A stretch of 47,486 bases of DNA from CAZZKG01 sp964654825 (GCA_964654825.1 CAZZKG010000027.1:1-47486); one strand, 5' to 3'. Positions 1-8,381 are shown, counted from the stretch's first letter. Numbers and translations: made by a program. Notes: generated by a model not told the origin, from the letters alone.

Positions 1-2
1 AG

Positions 3-74
3 CCTCCTCCCGTACCCGAGCCTGTAAATGGCTTCGTGGTCGAGGAGATCGATGCTCTTCCGCTGATGAAGTAA
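3..74 (+). CDS. C-terminal end of a fourth secreted-protein paralog (cut by window edge)
   Basis: Reading from base 3, the sequence encodes 23 residues beginning PPPVPEPVNGF and containing VVEEID, then a TAA stop at 72-74. This matches the tails of the three full-length paralogs at 6171-13010, which end in WEPPPV followed by a short acidic and hydrophobic stretch (FLVEEMD, FVFEEID, FEVFEFD). The reading frame therefore most likely belongs to the last residues of another member of that family, whose body lies left of the window. A strong terminator follows 17 bases later. The segment is very short, so the assignment rests only on this tail similarity. Confidence 0.72.
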   Translation, partial: PPPVPEPVNGFVVEEIDALPLMK

Positions 75-91
75 GAAGCAGTTATCTGTTC

Positions 92-128
92 GAGAGCCAG
101 GGGTTTGTCCTCTGGCTCTCTTTTTTTT
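92..128 (+). terminator. Rho-independent terminator
   Basis: A perfect 9-bp stem (GAGAGCCAG at 92-100 pairing with CTGGCTCTC at 112-120) encloses an 11-nt loop and is followed at once by eight T residues. It lies 17 bases after the stop of the partial paralog and isolates it from the downstream Hsp20-lon operon. Confidence 0.93.
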
Positions 129-283
129 GTGGTGCGCCCGGCAGGGCGCACCTGGTGCATATTTTATTCCTACCACAATCAAAATTCGGTAGCAGCCGCC
201 TGCCGAACTGTTCCCGTGTAATTAACCCGGGGCAGTCCCGTACTCGACTGAGGAAGGAGTGCAGGGATTCCCTTTGGATGACC

Positions 284-312
284 TTGACACTTCCAGGGAG
301 GTATATTAAAAT
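284..312 (+). promoter_or_regulatory. Sigma-70-type promoter of the hsp20-lon operon
   Basis: A TTGACA box (284-289) and a TAAAAT box (307-312) are separated by exactly 17 nt. The Hsp20 start codon follows at 340, giving a short leader. I see no CIRCE element. The -35 box reads CTTGACAC, which also resembles a heat-shock sigma -35, but no matching heat-shock -10 is evident. Vegetative transcription is the simpler reading. Confidence 0.72.
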
Positions 313-339
313 GAAGAGGAAATTAATCTGAAAAAAGGG

Positions 340-756
340 ATGAGACGAGTGAAAAAAGCAGACAAAGAAACCAGATCTCTGGATTCCGTACTTGAGGACT
401 TCGACATTTACTTCCACGAGTGTTTCGGAAGCAAGCTCCCCGTAGCATTCGTCCAGGATATCGGCTGGAAACCTCTGACCGATGTCTACGAGACGGATCA
501 TGAGTTCGTCGTGCGGATGGAGGTCGGGGGTATATCCGAGGAAGATATCGACATCGGATGGGAAGGGGAATCTCTCCTCATCAGGGGGCGAAGGAACGAG
601 GAGAAGGAATCCGGGAACAGACTCTATCACAAGATCGAGATTACCACGGGTCCGTTCGAAAGGCGTATTGCCGTCCCTTCTCACATCCAGCTCAACAAGG
701 GATCTCTCCGGGTACTGTACAGGGGTGGGATTCTCGAACTTCACGTGAAGAAGTGA
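340..756 (+). CDS. Hsp20/alpha-crystallin family small heat shock protein
   Basis: Small heat shock proteins are ATP-independent holdases that keep unfolding proteins soluble for refolding or degradation. The 138-residue product is normal in size for the family. Its alpha-crystallin domain runs from about residue 45 to 137: TDVYETDHEFVVRMEVGG opens it, the central strands contain LLIRGRRNEE, and FERRIAVPSHI precedes the closing strands (GILELHV). The classic C-terminal I-x-I/V tail is not obvious, because the protein ends shortly after GILELHVKK. The ATG at 340 is preceded by a short GGG element; a GTG at 349 in the same frame is a possible alternative start. It is the first gene of an operon with lon, which joins holdase and protease functions. 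Confidence 0.9.
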   Translation: MRRVKKADKETRSLDSVLEDFDIYFHECFGSKLPVAFVQDIGWKPLTDVYETDHEFVVRMEVGGISEEDIDIGWEGESLLIRGRRNEEKESGNRLYHKIEITTGPFERRIAVPSHIQLNKGSLRVLYRGGILELHVKK

Positions 757-758
757 AT

Positions 759-803
759 ATGAAATTTCCTCGGGACCTGATGAGAAAGGCGACCCGCGTA
801 TGA
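759..803 (+). CDS. Possible 14-residue leader peptide coupled to lon
   Basis: Between the Hsp20 stop (754-756) and the Lon start (800) lies an ATG at 759 opening a 14-codon frame that ends in TGA at 801-803, overlapping the Lon ATG as ATGA. The peptide is basic (it contains LMRKATRV). An overlap of this type would allow translational coupling of lon. There is no strong ribosome-binding site ahead of 759 and no homology argument, so this may be chance. Confidence 0.25.
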   Translation: MKFPRDLMRKATRV

Positions 804-3181
804 CGATAGAACACAACCTGGTCGAAGATCATCATCCACTTGATAAAACAATTCTGCCCGACTATCTCCCCCTGTTGCCGTTACAGAACATTGTCATATA
901 TCCCAATATCGTTGTGCCTCTTGCTGTTACAAACCCGGTTCTTATCCGTCTGGTAGACGAGTCGATCGCAAATTACGGAAAGCTCATCGTGCTCGCGACC
1001 TACCGTGATGAGGATGCAGAGGCGAGGGAGAAGTTCTATGATGTGGGTACGACTGCGGCGATCACCAAGATGCTCAAGATGTCCGATGGCTCGGTACGCA
1101 TACTGGTCCAGGGGATGATGCGTGTCGCGATCAGGGATGTGTCCGATTCGGAAGGGATGCCGTTTGCGAAGCTCACCCCCCTCTCATCAGTCCTCAAGGA
1201 ACCTGACAAAGTTGAAGCGCTTAAAAGATCGGCCGCAAATCTCTTCAGGGAGATCGTGAACCTCAATCCGAACCTCGCCGATGACCTCAGAGACATCGTT
1301 CTTCAGATAATGGACGGCGGGAAACTGGCCGATTTCATCGCCTCGAATCTCACTCTCGAGGTGGAAGATAAGCAGTCACTGCTCGAAGCCCTCAATGTTT
1401 CTCTCCGGCTCGAGATGCTGATCAAGATACTCTCGAGTGAGTTCAAGGTGCTCGAGTTCGGGAGTAAGATCCAGGAACAGGTTAAGGATGAACTCAACAG
1501 GGATCAGCGGGAGTATTTTCTCAGGGAGCAAATGAAGGTTATCAGGAAAGAACTCGGCGAGGACGATGAGGTCCACGCCGAAATAGAGCGTCTCAGAGAT
1601 GAGGTGAATGCGGTCGGTCTACCGAAAGAGGCAATGGAAATGGCGGATCGGGAACTTACGCGGATGGCCAGGATGTCTCCGGCCTCACAGGAGTACCATG
1701 TCGTCAGGACCTACGTCGACTGGTTTATATCCCTCCCGTGGAACACACTGTCCGATGACAACCTCGACCTGGAAAGAGCCAGGCGGATCCTCGACGAGGA
1801 TCATTACGATCTCGAAAAGGTGAAGGAGAGGATCCTCGAATACCTCGCCGTGAGGAGCCTGAAACCTGATGCGCGGGGCCCCATCCTTTGTTTTGCCGGA
1901 CCACCGGGCGTCGGGAAAACATCCCTTGGAAAGTCCATCGCCCGGGCTCTAGGGAGGGAGTTCATCAGGCTGTCCCTGGGGGGAGTGCGGGATGAGGCGG
2001 AGATGAGGGGTCATCGACGTACCTACGTCGGCAGCCTTCCCGGAAGAATCATTCAATCCATGAGGAAAATCAGGACCAGGAACCCGGTCTTCATGCTCGA
2101 CGAAGTGGACAAACTCGGCAGTGATTTCAGGGGAGATCCCTCGTCCGCTCTTCTCGAGGTGCTAGATCCCGAGCAGAACAACGCCTTTTCAGATCACTAC
2201 CTCGAAGTCCCGTTCGACCTCTCGATGGTCATGTTTATCACTACCGCAAACCTCCTCTATCCGATTCCTCCCGCACTGCGGGACAGGATGGAGACGATAC
2301 AGCTCCCCGGGTACACCCATGAAGAGAAATACCAGATTGCAAGAAGGTTCCTGATACCGAAGCAGCTGGAGGAGAAGGGTCTTACGGGCAAGGATGTTTC
2401 TCTTCAGGCAGGAGCAATTAACGGGATCATCGCGAACTACACCCGGGAGGCAGGTGTCCGCAACCTCGAGAGAGAAATCGGATCCGTGTTGAGGAAAGTG
2501 GTCGTGAAAAAGGTTTCCGGTCACAGGAAACAAGTGACAGTCAAAAAAGGTGACTTGGCCGGACTCCTCGGTCCTTCGAAGTTCCTCTCGGAGACGGCGC
2601 ACAGGAAGGATGAGGTCGGAGTCGCGACCGGGCTCGGGTGGACATCGACGGGTGGGACGTTACTCTTCGTCGAAGCGACAAAAATGAGAGGTACCGGAAA
2701 ACCCATACAGCTCACTGGACACCTCGGTAACGTTCTCAAAGAATCCTGCCTGGCGGCGGTGAGCTATCTCAGATCCCGTTCATCGGAACTCGATATCCCC
2801 GAGGAATTCTTCGTGAATCATGACATTCACGTTCACATACCCGAAGGTGCAACTCCGAAGGACGGTCCTTCAGCCGGCGTTGCCGTCGTCACCGCGCTGG
2901 CCTCCCTAATTTTGAATCTCCCGGTGAGAAAAGACGTCTCGATGACCGGTGAGATTACTCTGTCCGGTAAGGTCCTGCCGGTCGGCGGGATCAAGGAGAA
3001 GGTGCTGGCCGCGAAGAGGGCAGGTATCAAAACGGTTCTCATCCCTCGTAAAAACGTCGATGATCTGAGCGATATACCTGCAGAGCTCTTGAATGACATG
3101 AAGATTGTCCCGGCGGAACAGATTGCAGACATACTCAGTCACACGCTCGTCAACAAGACCAAGAGGACGAACAAGCGATGA
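800..3181 (+). CDS. lon: ATP-dependent Lon protease
   Basis: Lon is a cytoplasmic AAA+ serine protease that degrades misfolded and short-lived regulatory proteins. The 793-residue length fits LonA. The N-terminal substrate-binding domain starts at LPLLPLQNIVIYPNIVVPL (about residue 24). The AAA+ module carries Walker A GPPGVGKTS (about 368) and Walker B VFMLDEVDK. The C-terminal protease domain has the catalytic serine in PKDGPSAG (about 693) and the dyad lysine in GGIKEKVLAAKRAG (about 735), so the enzyme appears fully active. The ATG at 800 has GAAAGG upstream and overlaps the end of a tiny upstream frame. The next gene starts inside the Lon stop (ATGA, 3178-3181), showing tight operon coupling with the Hsp20, Minf_1886 and MgtC-like genes. 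Confidence 0.98.
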   Translation: MTIEHNLVEDHHPLDKTILPDYLPLLPLQNIVIYPNIVVPLAVTNPVLIRLVDESIANYGKLIVLATYRDEDAEAREKFYDVGTTAAITKMLKMSDGSVRILVQGMMRVAIRDVSDSEGMPFAKLTPLSSVLKEPDKVEALKRSAANLFREIVNLNPNLADDLRDIVLQIMDGGKLADFIASNLTLEVEDKQSLLEALNVSLRLEMLIKILSSEFKVLEFGSKIQEQVKDELNRDQREYFLREQMKVIRKELGEDDEVHAEIERLRDEVNAVGLPKEAMEMADRELTRMARMSPASQEYHVVRTYVDWFISLPWNTLSDDNLDLERARRILDEDHYDLEKVKERILEYLAVRSLKPDARGPILCFAGPPGVGKTSLGKSIARALGREFIRLSLGGVRDEAEMRGHRRTYVGSLPGRIIQSMRKIRTRNPVFMLDEVDKLGSDFRGDPSSALLEVLDPEQNNAFSDHYLEVPFDLSMVMFITTANLLYPIPPALRDRMETIQLPGYTHEEKYQIARRFLIPKQLEEKGLTGKDVSLQAGAINGIIANYTREAGVRNLEREIGSVLRKVVVKKVSGHRKQVTVKKGDLAGLLGPSKFLSETAHRKDEVGVATGLGWTSTGGTLLFVEATKMRGTGKPIQLTGHLGNVLKESCLAAVSYLRSRSSELDIPEEFFVNHDIHVHIPEGATPKDGPSAGVAVVTALASLILNLPVRKDVSMTGEITLSGKVLPVGGIKEKVLAAKRAGIKTVLIPRKNVDDLSDIPAELLNDMKIVPAEQIADILSHTLVNKTKRTNKR

Positions 3182-3567
3182 AGGAGAAGGAAAGCATCTC
3201 AACATTTCTCGAGGAGATCCTGAAGGAGGATCCACGGTATCCTGAAATGGCCTACCGATTTGTCCTGGAAGCACTTAACAATATCATCCGGTCTCTGTCA
3301 GACCCCCGGCACATCTCAGGCGGTGAGCTCTGTTTCGGGTGCAGGGACATGGCGATAGAGGAATTCGGTCCCATGGCCCGCACCGTTCTCCGTCACTGGA
3401 ACATCAGAAGTACTGAAGACTTTGGCGAGATCGTATTCAATCTGGTGGGGAAGGGACTCCTCTCCAAGACCAATCGGGACTCGAGGGATGACTTCCTGGA
3501 CGTCTACGATTTCGATACGGAGTTCGACGTACCGGTCACAAACGGCGGCATGGAAGACAGTCCATGA
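3178..3567 (+). CDS. Minf_1886 family conserved hypothetical protein
   Basis: The 129-residue soluble protein has the hallmark order of the Minf_1886 family known from Planctomycetes, Verrucomicrobia, Acidobacteria and related lineages: an early YRFVLEALNNI segment, then HISGGELCFGCRDMAIEEFG, then RSTEDFGEIVFNLVGKGLLS, then SRDDFLDVYDFDTEF. No enzymatic motif is known for the family and its function is unestablished. Two cysteines lie in the ELCFGC segment. The ATG overlaps the lon stop codon, and the stop overlaps the next start, so it is translated together with a protease and a membrane protein. That context hints at a stress or proteostasis role, but this is inference. Confidence 0.85.
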   Translation: MKEKESISTFLEEILKEDPRYPEMAYRFVLEALNNIIRSLSDPRHISGGELCFGCRDMAIEEFGPMARTVLRHWNIRSTEDFGEIVFNLVGKGLLSKTNRDSRDDFLDVYDFDTEFDVPVTNGGMEDSP

Positions 3568-3983
3568 CATTCCTCGAGACGTTCTTCCCATCTTTCATCA
3601 AGCTGCTTCTCTCCGTGTTGCTCGGGGGACTGATTGGGTATGAGAGGGAGAGCGAAGCAAAACCCGCCGGTATCCGCACGATGATTCTCGTCTGTCTCGG
3701 ATCCTGTCTGTTTACCGTCGCTTCAGTAAATATCAATACGGTCGGGGAGGGTACCTTCGATCCGGGCAGGATTGCGTCCGGTATCGTTACCGGTATCGGT
3801 TTCCTGGGTGCCGGTGTCATCCTTCGCTCGAGCGGTCACGTGCTCGGGTTGACGACTGCCGCATCGATCTGGTTGGTAGCTGCCGTCGGTGTCGCGACGG
3901 GATTGGGATTATATGCGGAAGCTCTTCTGACTACCCTCATCGGTTTCCTCGTTCTGAGGCGGCGGGGTATTAAAAATCAGTGA
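3564..3983 (+). CDS. MgtC/SapB family membrane protein
   Basis: The 139-residue protein is strongly hydrophobic with about four membrane segments. It carries the MgtC/SapB signature: LLGGLIGYERESEAKPAGIRT near the N-terminus, then ILVCLGSCLFT, then GIVTGIGFLGAGVILRS, then GLTTAASIWLVAAVGVATGLG. MgtC-type proteins are linked to growth at low magnesium and to modulation of membrane ATPases, whereas many environmental homologs are uncharacterised. It lacks the extra C-terminal cytoplasmic domain of Salmonella MgtC, as is common for SapB-like short forms. Its ATG overlaps the stop of the preceding gene (ATGA). Its 3' end overlaps the convergent gene on the other strand by 14 bases. Confidence 0.92.
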   Translation: MTFLETFFPSFIKLLLSVLLGGLIGYERESEAKPAGIRTMILVCLGSCLFTVASVNINTVGEGTFDPGRIASGIVTGIGFLGAGVILRSSGHVLGLTTAASIWLVAAVGVATGLGLYAEALLTTLIGFLVLRRRGIKNQ

Positions 3984-5556
3984 CAAACTCGTGGTCGCCG
4001 GTTAAGGTCGTGTTTCCTGCCGGGTCAGTGATCGTCACCATGTAATGATACACCGTCCCCGGCGTGAGACCGGTCAAGCGACGTTCATCCTCGATGTGGT
4101 AGACGGTTCCGAAGTCCTCGACATTCCCGTAGGTGTCATCCTCACCCCAGTCGATGCGGCTCTTTATGAGATCAGGCACTTCCGGCGTTGTCTCGATCGA
4201 GATCCCGATCACTCTCGAAGTGTCACCCCCTGAATTCGGCGCAAAATCCTCAACGAAAGGAAACGGTGGGGGCGTGCTGTCGATGTCTGCTGCCTTCGGC
4301 CCGTTCGGCAGGTAAAGGGGATCTCCGATCGCGTAATCACGCCAGCAGAGGGTCGGGTTCGATATGAACGAGGCCTCGGCGAAATTGAACCCGTTCAGGA
4401 TGTAGTAGAGGAGCACTTCAGGGCGGTAGTGGCCGTTGAGGTAGGGCTCACCCGTCACACCTGCACCGGCCGTGAGACCCCGGTAGAATGCCTGGCTCAG
4501 GAAGCTCGTAGTGGTCTGTGGTCTTCTCACGCCGGCACCGGAATTGGAGTTGAGATCACAGGCGATCGAACCCACCATCCACTCCCAGACATCCAGGTAC
4601 TGGCCGTAGTTGTACCATCCCTCATACCACATGGCCATCGGAGCGGTCTCTGCGTTCGATCCGTCGTGAAACATCGCCCCGCTCTCCCCGATCTCCGTCG
4701 CGTTATACTCCCATCTGAGATCCCAGCCCCCGTCCTCGACGAAAAACTTCCCGAATGCCATACACAGATCGGCATTCGCGTAAGTCTGGTAACCGAACGG
4801 ATACTCGGCCAGTTCCTCGTCCGTGTAGTACCCGTACCTGGTGTCGACGTACCCGTACCCGTTGAAGTATGCCGAGTCGGGAAGAATGTACTTCTCACCG
4901 TAGAGTGCCCGGTCGACGAGTTCCTTCGCCCACCTCACGTCATCACCCTCGAGCCGTGTCACACAGTATACGTCGTCGTAGCCGTAGGTGTAAGAGTGGT
5001 CGAAGTGCCCCTTATCCGGGGGGACGGTCGGGCTCCGCTCCAGGTAGGGGTTGGTGTACCATCTCGACGGGAAGTCGGGGGTGTCCCTGTCTCCGATGCT
5101 GTAAGGGGCAGAAAGTGCGCCGTCCATCGACCTCTGCGCATAGGAGCCACCAACGTCGATGGTGATCGGGACGCCGTAGCAAACCACGAAGTATAGGATC
5201 CGTTCCTCTCCCAGCTGAGCCAGCTTATCATGGAGAGGGGTAACCACTTCGTCGAAGAACTGCGTCCACTCTCCCGAGTAATAGCCTTCGGATGTCTTGC
5301 ACCCGAGAGCCAGCATATTGGAGATCGGGATGTCCCGCTTATCCCTGTAGTAGAAAGCGAGCTCTTCCGAGTCACCGGTGCCGTTATTGTTCTCGTCGGG
5401 ATAGTCCTCGTTGTAGAGGACGAGGGTCCTCCAGGCGAGAGGGTTGATCTGATCTGTCGGTGTGCGTGCTGAGTCGTGGGCGAACGTGAGGCATGGGATT
5501 ATGAGAATGGAAACGAAGAGAGCACCGGTGAGGACTGCACTACGTCGTGACGTCAT
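3970..5556 (-). CDS. Secreted TIGR03790-family protein with C-terminal fibronectin-like domain
   Basis: The 528-residue product starts with a signal peptide (basic MTSRR, then a hydrophobic run ending about TFAHDS). The body resembles the TIGR03790 family of large exported proteins of unknown function: WRTLVLYNEDYP, then ELAFYYRDKRDIP, then LHDKLAQLGEERILYFVVCYG, followed by a long region rich in tyrosine and glycine. The last 100 residues look like a fibronectin type III-like module (GLTPGTVYHYMVTITDPAGN). The start ATG has an AGGAGA ribosome-binding site. The promoter is at 5609-5637. The family has been noted in bacteria with large extracellular proteomes, but no biochemical role is established. 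The 3' end overlaps the convergent mgtC-like gene. Confidence 0.82.
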   Translation of the reverse strand: MTSRRSAVLTGALFVSILIIPCLTFAHDSARTPTDQINPLAWRTLVLYNEDYPDENNNGTGDSEELAFYYRDKRDIPISNMLALGCKTSEGYYSGEWTQFFDEVVTPLHDKLAQLGEERILYFVVCYGVPITIDVGGSYAQRSMDGALSAPYSIGDRDTPDFPSRWYTNPYLERSPTVPPDKGHFDHSYTYGYDDVYCVTRLEGDDVRWAKELVDRALYGEKYILPDSAYFNGYGYVDTRYGYYTDEELAEYPFGYQTYANADLCMAFGKFFVEDGGWDLRWEYNATEIGESGAMFHDGSNAETAPMAMWYEGWYNYGQYLDVWEWMVGSIACDLNSNSGAGVRRPQTTTSFLSQAFYRGLTAGAGVTGEPYLNGHYRPEVLLYYILNGFNFAEASFISNPTLCWRDYAIGDPLYLPNGPKAADIDSTPPPFPFVEDFAPNSGGDTSRVIGISIETTPEVPDLIKSRIDWGEDDTYGNVEDFGTVYHIEDERRLTGLTPGTVYHYMVTITDPAGNTTLTGDHEFVTDF

Positions 5557-5608
5557 CCTGATCTCCTTTGTATCGTCGTCTTTTATCTATGACGCTGGAA
5601 CCGTGTCG

Positions 5609-5637
5609 ATTATACCACAGAAACGCTCTGGGTGCAA
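5609..5637 (-). promoter_or_regulatory. Sigma-70-type promoter of the TIGR03790-family gene
   Basis: On the minus strand TTGCAC (5632-5637) and a perfect TATAAT (5609-5614) are spaced by 17 nt, about 55 bases ahead of the start codon. The inverted-repeat element begins only 3 bases upstream of the -35 box. Confidence 0.75.
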
Positions 5638-5640
5638 CTT

Positions 5641-5947
5641 AATAAATAGGGACAGTCACCGTTTATTTTAGGCGCGGGTATATTTTCCAATAACGATCTC
5701 TGAAAAAGTCCCTCTCGCTCAGGCACTCCGCTCTGACCGTTCTACGGCCCGCTCGCTCGAATTCGGGACTCGGACCTCGCGGCCCTCGGACAGGCCGAAT
5801 TCGCCCCCTTCGGGGACGCTCGCTTCACCAGGAACGGTACCCAGAGCTCCGTGATTCGCTCCGAGGGACATTTTCCAGAGATCCTGTTTTAAAATAAACG
5901 GTGACTGTCCCTATTTATTTAAAATAAACGGTGACTGTCCCTATTTA
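5641..5947. mobile_element. Non-coding inverted-repeat element (MITE/REP-like)
   Basis: Two perfect 30-bp inverted repeats (5641-5670 and 5890-5919) contain the core GGGACAGTCACC. A second copy of the right repeat follows in tandem (5920-5947, 28 bases identical, period 30). Inside them lies a second inverted pair, 5695-5714 against 5863-5883, which differs at only a few positions, and further imperfect pairing toward the centre, so the whole element could fold into one long cruciform or hairpin. It encodes no protein. Repeats with a GGGACAGTCACC-type core are often found flanking IS200-like/RAYT Y1 transposase genes (recalled knowledge, not checked), so a non-autonomous element mobilised in trans is the likely explanation. 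No transposase is present in the window. Confidence 0.8.
5890..5947. repeat. Tandem duplication of the element's right terminal repeat
   Basis: The stretches 5890-5917 and 5920-5947 are identical over 28 bases and sit head to tail with a 30-base period. The left end carries a single copy. The extra copy could be the terminus of a second, lost element or a footprint of imprecise transposition. Confidence 0.85.
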
Positions 5948-5971
5948 ATAATGAAACTCACAAATCACCGA

Positions 5972-6000
5972 TTGACAAAAAGAGCTCGTTGTGCTATCAT
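5972..6000 (+). promoter_or_regulatory. Sigma-70-type promoter of the first tandem paralog
   Basis: TTGACA (5972-5977) and TATCAT (5995-6000) are separated by 17 nt, 25 bases beyond the inverted-repeat element. The ribosome-binding site and ATG are at 6160-6173, giving a leader of about 165 nt. It may serve all three tandem paralogs. Confidence 0.72.
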
Positions 6001-6170
6001 GTGAGTATCGATACGAAATTGTATTTACTCTGCGTCTCGAACCGGTTTCCAGGGAAAGGGCGTGCCGGCGGGAGCCGTCGCGAAACACATTCATCCTGGA
6101 AATCCTCCTGTCACACACAGCCCGCATTTTATCACTTTTGAATAGAAAACTCCTTCTCCAGGAGGTCATT

Positions 6171-8381
6171 ATGCGCGCAGGAATCCCGGTTACAGCAGTC
6201 TTTCTGCTCATTCTCTCCTTACAGATCCTTCATTCGTCTCGCGTCAGCCGATCGTTGATATCGCCTGACAATTCCGGCTGGAGCCGGTCTCTCGATGCAC
6301 TTCCGAGTCTCGATCCCGCTTCACACACCGTCCCCCTCGTTACTCCGGAGCGCTACGGCTGCACCGTGAGCCGGGACAACTGTGGTAACATCACCCCGAG
6401 TGACGCCTCGGTGTTCATCGCCGACGGGGCCCGGAATACGGCCGATGGCACTCTCTTCTTCGTGGACGTCCCCGCCGGCGCCGACGGGGTGTTCCAGATC
6501 GATCCCTCGACCTGCGAGATCGTCTCGGGCACCTACTACAGCGTCAACGGCGGCCTCTCCCAGCGGGGGATCGCCTATGACGCCAACCGGCACGAGATCT
6601 GGGTCGGAAGCTGGAACGACTATTACATGAACCAGCACGAGGCGACCCCGCCGTATGCGGGCATCTCCACCAATTACGTCGGCATCGCGGTGGCGGCCGC
6701 CGCCTGTGACCCGGCGAACGACTACCTCTACATCGCGGCGAACAGCTACCCCGACTTCCTCTACTGCTACGACATCTCGGGCGGCGGTCTCGGTTCCCTC
6801 CTGGGAGCCTGGCCCGTCCCCTGGCAGGGCGGCACCGACGGCTACGACATGGCCGGCATGGCCTTCGACGATGACAGCGGGCAGCTTGTGATGGTCAACC
6901 AGCAGTCAGCCCCGATGGACCGGGAGCTCTTCGACGTCGATCCGGCAGGCGGTCTCACACCCGCCGGCTACTGCCAGCTCGATCATACCGCCTATGCCTG
7001 GGGAATCGCCTTGATCGAGGACGGAGACCCGGAGCCGACGTCGTTTTACACCTACAACCCCGACATCACCGGTTTCGCACCACCCTACGACGTCGACGAG
7101 TACGGCATCCCGGTGGTGTACCCGCCGTACGATCTCTCCTGTACGGTGACCGTGGAGGGCCACGTCGTGATGGAATGGACCAACGCCGAGGAGTACGACG
7201 AGGTGCACATCTACAGGGATGATGAGCTCATCGAAATCCTCCCCGGTGATGCGACGGAGTATACGTATCCGTACCATATCCATCACTACACCACCTTCGG
7301 CGTGTCGGGGGTGATCGGAGAGGACGAGAGCGGTCACGCGGAGTGCTCAGTCTTTGTGTGGGGAGGAGAACCCTGCTTCGACTTCAACGCGACCGATGGA
7401 GGATGGACTGCCGGCGGGACAGCCGACTGGGAGTGGGGCAGCCCATCCTACGAGATCGACGGAAACGCCTGGGAGACCAATCTCGGCGCTGACTATTTCA
7501 ACTCGAGCTGCGGCTGGCTCGATTCACCCCCCATCAACCTCGGTTACGAGGGCGGATGGCTCTCTTTCGACAGTTACAACTACGTCGAGTGCAGCTACGA
7601 CGGCTGGAACGTCCAGATCTCGACCGACGGAGGCGCCACATGGTCCGTGATCAACCCGGTCACCGGGTATGATCAGGGCGTGCCGTACGGTGCCTGCGAC
7701 GAGGGTCTCTCAGGCGACACCAACTGCGGCTCCGGTGAAGCCGAAGGGTGGGACTTCGACCTGACCGCCTATCCCAGGACGACGGTGAGGATCAGGATCC
7801 TCTTCGAATCCGATTCGAGCATCGCTTATACCGGCCTCGTAATAGACGACGTTTGCATGGCCGGAGGTAGTCTGCCGAGCATCGAGGTCCAGTGCCGGCT
7901 CCTCAACCCCGACACCGACGGTGACGGGGTGAGAGATGTCCATATCGGCGACTATCTGTATTACGTGGCGACCTTCACAAACCTGACCACCGATCCCGTC
8001 GACTACGGGGCCGAACACTTCTACTACGCCGAAGCGAGCTGCCCGAGCCCTGAGGGCCCCATCGACCACTTTGGCCCCGAGTGCAAGGGGACGATCGAGG
8101 CGGGGGGGTCGGCGACACATTACTACCGGGTGCGGGTGCCCGACAGCGAGAACCTGCTGGAACAGAATCCCTTCTGCGTCGAGGTGGCCGCCTGGGAGTG
8201 TGAAGGTGGTACGCCCGTCGGAGAAAACACCAGGTGCTGCTTCGATGTGATCCTGCTGCCCCCGTGGGAGCCACCACCGGTGGATGGACTTATAACGAGG
8301 TTTCTGGTCGAAGAAATGGATGGACCTCCTTTACTCCGGGATATCCTGGGTGAATCCTGGATTGACACATCAATCGAATAA
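6171..8381 (+). CDS. Secreted multidomain protein, tandem paralog 1
   Basis: The frame is open from 5991, but the ATG at 6171 with an AGGAGG site at 6160-6165 and an immediate signal peptide (MRAGIPVTAVFLLILSLQIL) is the clear start, giving 736 residues. Visible regions: a cysteine pair in CTVSRDNC (residues 64 and 71); a propeller-like region with GTLFFVDVPAGADGVFQ, WVGSWNDYYMNQHEATPPY and GYDMAGMAFDDDSGQLVMVNQ; a fibronectin-like module from about 317; an immune-inhibitor-A/MAM-like jelly roll from about 398 (CFDFNATDGGWTAGG to GLVIDDVCMAGG); a C-terminal domain opening with a calcium-type DTDGDGVRDVH motif (about 580); and the conserved tail after WEPPPV. No catalytic motif is recognised. 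It is noticeably richer in GC at third positions than paralog 2. Confidence 0.9.
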   Translation: MRAGIPVTAVFLLILSLQILHSSRVSRSLISPDNSGWSRSLDALPSLDPASHTVPLVTPERYGCTVSRDNCGNITPSDASVFIADGARNTADGTLFFVDVPAGADGVFQIDPSTCEIVSGTYYSVNGGLSQRGIAYDANRHEIWVGSWNDYYMNQHEATPPYAGISTNYVGIAVAAAACDPANDYLYIAANSYPDFLYCYDISGGGLGSLLGAWPVPWQGGTDGYDMAGMAFDDDSGQLVMVNQQSAPMDRELFDVDPAGGLTPAGYCQLDHTAYAWGIALIEDGDPEPTSFYTYNPDITGFAPPYDVDEYGIPVVYPPYDLSCTVTVEGHVVMEWTNAEEYDEVHIYRDDELIEILPGDATEYTYPYHIHHYTTFGVSGVIGEDESGHAECSVFVWGGEPCFDFNATDGGWTAGGTADWEWGSPSYEIDGNAWETNLGADYFNSSCGWLDSPPINLGYEGGWLSFDSYNYVECSYDGWNVQISTDGGATWSVINPVTGYDQGVPYGACDEGLSGDTNCGSGEAEGWDFDLTAYPRTTVRIRILFESDSSIAYTGLVIDDVCMAGGSLPSIEVQCRLLNPDTDGDGVRDVHIGDYLYYVATFTNLTTDPVDYGAEHFYYAEASCPSPEGPIDHFGPECKGTIEAGGSATHYYRVRVPDSENLLEQNPFCVEVAAWECEGGTPVGENTRCCFDVILLPPWEPPPVDGLITRFLVEEMDGPPLLRDILGESWIDTSIE

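Noticed and set aside
4429..5196. A 255-codon plus-strand open frame antisense to the TIGR03790-type gene
   Set aside because: It mirrors a well-supported secreted protein with a promoter and ribosome-binding site; its own product has no recognisable domain or start signal.
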